From: Crotalaria pallida
Taxonomy: Eukaryota > Streptophyta > Magnoliopsida > Fabales > Fabaceae
DNA length: 64,000 nucleotides
Direction of reading: 5' to 3'
Assembly (NCBI GenBank): GCA_037953625.1
Contig: CM075656.1
Coordinates: 78,697,001 to 78,761,000 of the forward strand
The notes beneath the pieces were generated by a model, which saw only the letters and a list, made by a program, of their open reading frames with translations, had not been told where the DNA came from and searched no databases. Made by a program: the position numbers and the translations under genes. Positions 58,311 through 64,000 of the stretch are shown here, piece after piece (the stretch's first letter is position 1; every line of letters starts with the position of its first letter).

Positions 58311-60251
58311 ATGATGCTTTCTGCCATTTCTCTCTCAACTAACTTAACCGTCACTGCCACACTCAGAACCTCAAAACCACACAAACACAAAACACCACCA
58401 CCACCTTTGAACACAAACACAGACCTTAACCTTAAATCCCTCTGCAAATCAAACAAATTGGATGAAGCACTTCACTTAATAGAATCCAAATCAGAAGACC
58501 AAGATATCAACACCTTCTCTCTCTTCCTCCATGCCTGCATATCCACCAAATCAATTCAACACGCTCAAAAACTCTGCACCCACTTGCACAATTCCAATAA
58601 AGATTCCATTTTGGAAAACCCCATCTTGAAATCCAAGCTCATCACTCTCTACTCTGTTTGTGGCAATGTCAATGAAGCGCGCCGCGTTTTCGAAGAAACC
58701 AATGATAAACGACGACCCGAATCGGCGTATGTGGCTATGGCTATTGGATATTCTAGAAATGGGTTTTCAAAGGAAGCATTGCTTCTTTATTGTGACATGT
58801 TGTCACAGTTTATTGAGCCTGGAAATTTCGCATTTTCGGTCGCGCTTAAGGCTTGTACTGATTTGTCTAATGCATTGGTTGGTAGAGCAATTCATGCTCA
58901 AATCATGAAGCATCATGAAAAACCTGATCAAGTTGTGAATAATGCGCTTTTGAGGTTCTATATTAAATGTGGGTGTTTTGATGAGGTGCTTAAGGTGTTC
59001 GAGGTAATGCCTCAACGAAATGTGGTGTCCTGGAATACCTTAATTGCAGGTTTCGCTGGTGCGGGTAGTGTGTTTGAGACATTTGATGCTTTTAGAGTCA
59101 TGCAAAGAGAAGAGGGGATAGGGTTCAGTTGGGTTACACTTACAACAGTGTTGCCAATCTGTGCTCAAGTTACAACACTTCTCAGTGGTAAGGAGATACA
59201 TGGACAGATTGTTAAGTCTAGGAAGAAAGCTGATGTACCTTTGCTTAACTCACTAATGGACATGTATGCCAAATGTGGAGCAATTGGTTATTGTAAAAAA
59301 GTATTTGACAGACTGCATAGCAAGGATTTGACATCATGGAATACAATGCTAGTTGGATATTCAATCAATGGCCGAATAGAAGAAGCATTAGCTTTGTTTG
59401 ATGAAATGCTAAGGTCTGGCATTAGACCAGATGGTATTACCTTTGTTGCATTATTATCAGGTTGTAGCCATTCTGGACTTACCAGTGAAGGGAAAAGATT
59501 GTTCGATGTGATGCATGATTATGGGTTGCAACCATGTTTAGAGCATTATGCTTGTTTGGTTGACTTATTAGGCAGGTCAGGGAAACTTGACGAGGCATTC
59601 ACCGTGGCGGAAAACATTCCGATGAATCCGAGTGGCAGCATTTGGGGATCATTGCTTAACTCGTGCCGCCTTCATGGTAATGTTTCGCTAGCAGAAACTG
59701 TTGCAGAGCGGTTGTTTGATGTTGAGCCTAACAATCCAGGAAACTATGTGATGCTCTCAAACATATATGCAAATGCAGGGATGTGGGATAGTGTGAATAG
59801 AGTTAGGGAAATGATGGCAATGAGGGGAATTACGAAAGATGCTGGATGCAGTTGGATACAGATAAAGCATAGAATTCACACATTTGTTGCTGGAGGGAGC
59901 TCTGAATTTCGTCATTCTGACGAGTATCTGAAAATTTCGACTGAGCTATCAAATGCTATAAAAGAAATGGGATACGTCCCTAACACAGGTGTAGTTCTTC
60001 ATGATATAAATGAGGAGATGAAGGCAATGTGGGTTTGTGGGCATAGTGAACGGCTTGCAGCTGTCTTTGCACTCATCCACACTGCTCCAGGAATGCCAAT
60101 TAGGATTACTAAGAACCTTCGTGTTTGTGGGGATTGTCACTCTTGGATGAAAGCTGTTTCAAGAGTTACAAGGAGACTGATTGTATTAAGAGATACAAAC
60201 CGGTTCCACCATTTTGATTATGGCACTTGTTCTTGCAAGGACTATTGGTGA
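58311..60251 (+). CDS. Pentatricopeptide repeat protein, PLS-E-DYW class (organelle RNA editing factor)
   Basis: Intronless, 646 residues. PLS-DYW proteins bind single sites in plastid or mitochondrial transcripts and convert C to U. An N-terminal Ser/Thr-rich, acid-poor leader fits organelle targeting. PPR motifs run from about residue 35 to 480 (for example VVSWNTLIAGFAGAGSVFETFDAF, LTSWNTMLVGYSINGRIEEALALFDEML, ITFVALLSGCSHSGLTSEGKRLF). The E/E+ region contains GCSWIQIKHRIHTFVAGG. The DYW deaminase follows with the zinc/catalytic HSERLA motif, CGDCHSWMKAVS and the terminal CSCKDYW, so it appears catalytically complete. The frame is open upstream to 58149 only without an ATG; the first ATG (of a pair) at 58311 follows an A-rich leader. 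The overall look recalls the At3g14330 (CREF3) group, but I cannot confirm the target site. Confidence 0.92.
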   Translation: MMLSAISLSTNLTVTATLRTSKPHKHKTPPPPLNTNTDLNLKSLCKSNKLDEALHLIESKSEDQDINTFSLFLHACISTKSIQHAQKLCTHLHNSNKDSILENPILKSKLITLYSVCGNVNEARRVFEETNDKRRPESAYVAMAIGYSRNGFSKEALLLYCDMLSQFIEPGNFAFSVALKACTDLSNALVGRAIHAQIMKHHEKPDQVVNNALLRFYIKCGCFDEVLKVFEVMPQRNVVSWNTLIAGFAGAGSVFETFDAFRVMQREEGIGFSWVTLTTVLPICAQVTTLLSGKEIHGQIVKSRKKADVPLLNSLMDMYAKCGAIGYCKKVFDRLHSKDLTSWNTMLVGYSINGRIEEALALFDEMLRSGIRPDGITFVALLSGCSHSGLTSEGKRLFDVMHDYGLQPCLEHYACLVDLLGRSGKLDEAFTVAENIPMNPSGSIWGSLLNSCRLHGNVSLAETVAERLFDVEPNNPGNYVMLSNIYANAGMWDSVNRVREMMAMRGITKDAGCSWIQIKHRIHTFVAGGSSEFRHSDEYLKISTELSNAIKEMGYVPNTGVVLHDINEEMKAMWVCGHSERLAAVFALIHTAPGMPIRITKNLRVCGDCHSWMKAVSRVTRRLIVLRDTNRFHHFDYGTCSCKDYW

Positions 60252-60298
60252 TGATGGAAGTCGCCATAACACTTATCATTAATCATTGGGTCTTGTCA

Positions 60299-60423
60299 GA
60301 ACACTTGTTAAGGTTACTAGTATCGAAAAATAAATCATAAGTGCACATTCTTTAATGTCTCGAGAATAAAAAACCACACATTTTCATGCATTTACACTAT
60401 ATATAGCTTCTTAACAAGTGCCC
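60299..60423. mobile_element. MITE, relative of 57571-57696
   Basis: Ends gaacacttgttaag and cttaacaagtgccc, about 125 bp, immediately after the PPR stop codon. It may form part of the 3' UTR. Confidence 0.65.
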
Positions 60424-60437
60424 TTGTTAGCATTTTT

Positions 60438-60569
60438 CTTAATCATTTTATCCTACTCTAATTTTTGCCACCAATCGTGGGTTTTTAAGTTGAAATATTT
60501 TTTCTTAATCATTTTACCCTACTCTAATTTTTGCCACCAATCGTGGGTTTTTAAGTTGGAAAATATTTC
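60438..60569 (+). repeat. Tandem duplication, period 66 bp
   Basis: Two head-to-tail copies of cttaatcattttaycctact...cgtgggtttttaagttg, almost identical. Confidence 0.85.
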
Positions 60570-61124
60570 AGTTTAGTCACCATGCTCAAGAATGTTGCTT
60601 GACATTGCTCCAGTTAAGACTTGCCGAAGACACATTTCGAATAGTTCAATGTCCGTCAGAAAAGCTTACATGACTGATGAAAGGTAGGGATAGAAACACT
60701 TCAACTTCCTACTATCTAGAGTCTAGACAAACATCGGCCAACTGAACCATGTGAAAATGGAAATATATCAGCTCAGTTCAGAATGATTTCACTTACTCCC
60801 TTTTACATTGTAGAAAATAATTAATCACCATACCCATAATTCACTCTTGTTCCATATTCTTCATCGGGATTCTTTAGGGTCAACTGTATGGTTTTTTTTA
60901 ACTTATTATCCAACAATTATAAGGAAAAAAACAATGGATAAAATTATTGGTGCCTTTCCAATCTTCAAAACGGAAACAGCGGGAAGCAAATACTAAAATT
61001 CATATAATCAAACATTTAAGTCTCAACAAAATCAGAAGTTGACCAAATAAAATAGACAAAACTCAATTCTGAAGAACAAAAAACTAAATGTCTCCAAGTT
61101 TAAAAACAGATATTTGACTATAAA
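60570..61124. other. Spacer and 3' UTR of eL31
   Basis: No gene. The last 100-150 bases are probably the 3' UTR of the minus-strand eL31 gene. Confidence 0.4.
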
Positions 61125-62320
61125 TCAATCCTCGTCATCAATAACCTTGGTGCCCAACCCTTTGAGTTCTTCCTTAGGAATTTCGACGACTGTAACAAGG
61201 GAGTACAGCTCTTCCTTTGCATCTTCATCATCATTCCTCTTGCGAGCAATGCGTACCCTGATCCTTCTGGGAACACTTCGGATTCCCTGGCTCCAGACAA
61301 ACTTGTTCAGCTTCACATCGACTCTCACATCGTTGGTACCCATGGCTTTCTGGGCAAACTTCCTGATCTCCTTTATTGCTTTTGGAGCTTTCTTCTTAAA
61401 TGTGCTGTTTAACATAATAACAATGCAAACAAGAACCCCTAAGAAATTTAACGATGCAATTACAGATGAACAAGGTTGTATACTGTATCAATGAGTATTG
61501 ATCTCAAAACAAAACTAAAAAATAATCCAAAAGTGTAAGTAATTATGAAGTTATCCACGAATATTACATAAACTTCTGAATCAATGTACTAATAGATTAC
61601 ATCAGCGCGCATGCATAAGCCTGGGAAAAAAATATAAATGCAGAAGCTATGGTGAAACTAATCATCAATATACAATATTTGGACAAGATGCAAGAATATT
61701 TGTATCACCAAACACAAGAAACCGAGTCATACAAAGCCCTTTTATGTAAATCAATATCATCAGCAGCTACTTTAGTCATTACACTTCACAAGTCATACAA
61801 ATTATGGGCAAAAGCAATGATTTGTATATACTTTTAAATGAATTATTTTCTTTCACTGAGATCAAATACATGGCTCACTGTGATCAATACCTTCACAAAC
61901 ACAAACAAATTTTGCGCCTCCATGTCGATATAAGCAAAGTTTAGTTCTATTTAACATCATTATAAATAACAGTCATACAATTCTAAACTCTTCCATTGTA
62001 TAACCACCAAAATTCTAAGATCCATGGGAACATGATACAGCTGAATTTAGTTAGGACTAATTACAAATAAAAATGATTACTTTGACCATGATAACAGTTT
62101 AAATCTTAGCAGTAAACACACCATCAGCTAACTTAAACTTATAATTAAAAAAAATGGCAAGTTGAATCTGATAAATAGGAGATTGCAATGAAGCATCAAT
62201 CAAAAAAATGAAGAACCCTAATGAATGAAGGATCAATTACCAGCCATGGAGGCGCTTGTGGAGATTGATGGTGTACTCTCTGGTAACAATCTCCTCCTTC
62301 CTTCCTCTGCTCTCCACCAT
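61125..62320 (-). CDS. RPL31: 60S ribosomal protein eL31
   Basis: Two coding exons (minus), 62320-62241 and 61404-61125, giving 119 residues, the usual length. eL31 sits at the polypeptide exit side of the large ribosomal subunit. Exon 1 encodes [20 protein letters not shown] plus HKRLHG. Exon 2 encodes the conserved core [40 protein letters not shown] and [20 protein letters not shown], with the acidic tail VIDDED. The Cys codon TG/C is split by the 836-bp intron. A second intron probably lies in the 5' UTR (donor about 62463, acceptor about 62361). The promoter carries a telo box and a site II motif, as is usual for plant ribosomal protein genes. It appears functional. Confidence 0.95.
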
Positions 62321-62561
62321 TTTCAATCACTCTTTCTCTCTCTTCACCTTCACTTACCTGCACAACACACAACACAATACAATACCCCTAATTACCAATC
62401 ACATCAGAATCAGAAGAAGAAGAAGCCAAGAGAAACATGAAAATCAGAGAAAAAGGGGTACCTTAGAATCGGGGAAGGGTTTCAAAGTTTCAACCTTTGA
62501 GGCGTAAACAGAACAAGAGTGTCAAATATTATAGCACCACAACCACAAGGGATCGTAACCT

Positions 62562-62576
62562 AAACCCTAATGGGCC
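62562..62576 (-). promoter_or_regulatory. Telo box plus site II motif of the eL31 promoter
   Basis: AAACCCTAA (62562-62570) directly abuts TGGGCC (62571-62576). This pair co-regulates translation-machinery genes in dividing cells. It lies about 245 bp upstream of the start codon, just before the inferred 5' UTR. Confidence 0.7.
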
Positions 62577-62776
62577 TCTACCGGGTTTTTTCTTTGTTGG
62601 GTTAGGTATAGCCCAATGATAAAAAAAAAACATTTTTTTGACCCCTTTTTCCTCATTGACCCTCCTAATATTTTAAAAGTTAAAAAATGCAAGAAAATTT
62701 TTTTAAAAAAAATCATTTTTATCTTTTTTTCTTGTTCTCTCTCTTTCTCACTTGTTTTTTTTTTATAAAAAAAAAT

Positions 62777-62975
62777 TCACCTACGCTAACCCTAGTGTAC
62801 GTATAATATACAAATATGAAGGGGTCAATGTATTAAGGAAAACCAATTTTTTACCCAATATGTTTGGGTCAACATGCTTGAAAAAAAAAAACAATTTTCC
62901 CCAGTATATTGGCCCCTCTTTCGTCTCCCATTAGTATTTGTAAATTATACGTATGCTGGGGTGTCGGTGTACATA
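62777..62975. repeat. Foldback element (MITE-like)
   Basis: tacgtataatatacaaatat on the left pairs with gtatttgtaaattatacgta on the right, with further weaker pairing inward (aaggggtcaatgta / agtatattggcccc). About 200 bp, non-coding. Superfamily not determined. Confidence 0.55.
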
Positions 62976-63139
62976 AGAAATTTTTTTAAAAAAAATCGTA
63001 CGATCATACAGGAGCATACAGAGCACATATGTTTTTAAAATTTGGTATTATTGTATGTTAAGATTTTATTTTTCTACAATCTTTGTTTGTTAGTTTTGCT
63101 AAAATTTAATATTTCCATTCGAGTTTTCTTATTCTTGAT
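62976..63139. other. AT-rich spacer
   Basis: Nothing recognised. Confidence 0.4.
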
Positions 63140-63320
63140 GGAGAGAGAGGAGTGAGAGAGAAGGAATGGAGGTTGAGGGAGAGGGAGAGGGAAAGGAAAT
63201 AGAGAGAGGAGAATAGAGATTGATGAAGAGGGATAGAGAAATAGAGATTGAAATAGAGGGAAAGGAAGAAGAAGGGGAGGGAAAGGAAGAAGAAGATGAG
63301 AGAAAAGAATGAGATTGAGA
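63140..63320 (+). repeat. GA-rich low-complexity tract
   Basis: About 180 bases of almost pure purine (gagaggga/ggaaagaagaag) on the plus strand. Open frames across it on the minus strand are artefacts of composition (Ser/Phe/Leu runs). Confidence 0.8.
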
Positions 63321-64000
63321 GGGGTATTTTAGAGAAAAAATTTGGAAGGGGGTCAAAAAATGAATTTTCTAAAAAAAAAGTAGAGAGAAACTTTGCCACA
63401 CAACGTACTCAACATCACTCTACAACACAAACTTGCTCGATCACCACGGTGTAAATTTACCTTTTTCTTAATAGCAGTGACCGAAAATGGTGAATTGAGA
63501 CATGATCGAAACAATTTAAGAGATAATAAGAACATGATATGAAACGATAAAAATATCTTTTCCAAATAAATTTTGAAGAGTCCTGGCCTTGTTTTTTTAT
63601 CCCCAAATCTCTTTTAAATGTGAAAATTCCAAAATGTTCTTAATTTGTATTTTTTTTGCTCGGGGATATAAAAAAAAATTCCGAGAGGATATTGATGTAA
63701 TATAATTGTTTTTCCGACTCGGGGATATCGAAAAAGTATTTCGTGAGATGCTTGTCCGAAAATTACAAGGATACGTAATTTTTTATTTCAAAAAATCAAT
63801 GGGATTTGTGGATAAAAAGCAGGTGTAAAAACCAGGTGGTGTTTGGGCTTCACATTTTTGTGGTCCAACTAATCCATCTCGGATCAGCGAATTGTACGAG
63901 TCTTTGACTCAACGGTATGGATCCTCCTCAAGAATTGTTGCCTCACTAGAACCAAGAATTTTATATTCCAAGAATTGTTGACTCAACGAGTCTTTGTACT
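63321..64000. other. Window end, no gene recognised
   Basis: Mixed AT-rich sequence with a few short direct repeats (ctcggggata near 63660 and 63719; gaattgttg...ctca near the end). No supported feature. Confidence 0.4.

Noticed and set aside
63106..63399. Leu/Ser/Phe-rich membrane-protein-like open frames
   Set aside because: They are translations of a purine-only tract.

Overview
The window is plant nuclear DNA, most likely from a dicot and probably a legume. It is AT-rich, its genes have short GT-AG introns, and it carries plant-only families: a DYW-class PPR protein, an arabinogalactan peptide, an arginine-rich tandem CCCH zinc-finger protein and a malectin-like LRR receptor kinase. The space between genes is packed with Stowaway-like MITEs, SINEs, Helitrons, Mutator-like elements and LINE fragments. 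The legume guess rests on the look of the arabinogalactan peptide and receptor kinase; I cannot name a species. Coordinates and splice sites were read by eye and may be off by a base or two where no long open frame fixes them.

Layout. 1-11.3 kb: no intact gene; a nested solo LTR, MITEs, SINE relics, a cluster of CACGTG boxes and a 5'-truncated LINE. 11.3-12.8 kb: an intronless stress-type CCCH zinc-finger gene. 12.8-23 kb: MITE clusters, an eroded Helitron and a 2-kb TIR element with matching flanks. 23.2-33.7 kb (minus): a 12-exon LRR receptor-like kinase whose eighth intron holds a 5.45-kb Helitron. 34-39.4 kb: a Mutator-like element and a second Helitron. 39.7-42.0 kb: MND1. 42-46.7 kb: a Mutator-like element with tandem-repeat arms, MITEs and a SINE. 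47.1-47.7 kb: an AG peptide. 48.9-51.1 kb (minus): a decayed ESCRT-III VPS32/SNF7 copy. 51.9-52.9 kb: a long inverted repeat made of two hAT-transposase fragments. 53.2-56.4 kb: cytosolic asparaginyl-tRNA synthetase. 58.3-60.3 kb: a DYW-type PPR editing factor. 61.1-62.3 kb (minus): ribosomal protein eL31. The last 1.4 kb is low-complexity and palindromic sequence.

The genes are separate eukaryotic units and form no operon or obvious pathway cluster. eL31 and the tRNA synthetase share the promoter grammar of translation genes (site II TGGGCC/GGCCCA motifs, plus a telo box at eL31). No CRISPR array, rRNA gene or bona fide tRNA gene was seen. The most unusual structures are the hAT-derived long inverted repeat, the Helitron inside the receptor-kinase intron, and the TIR element at 20.9-22.95 kb with repeated termini.
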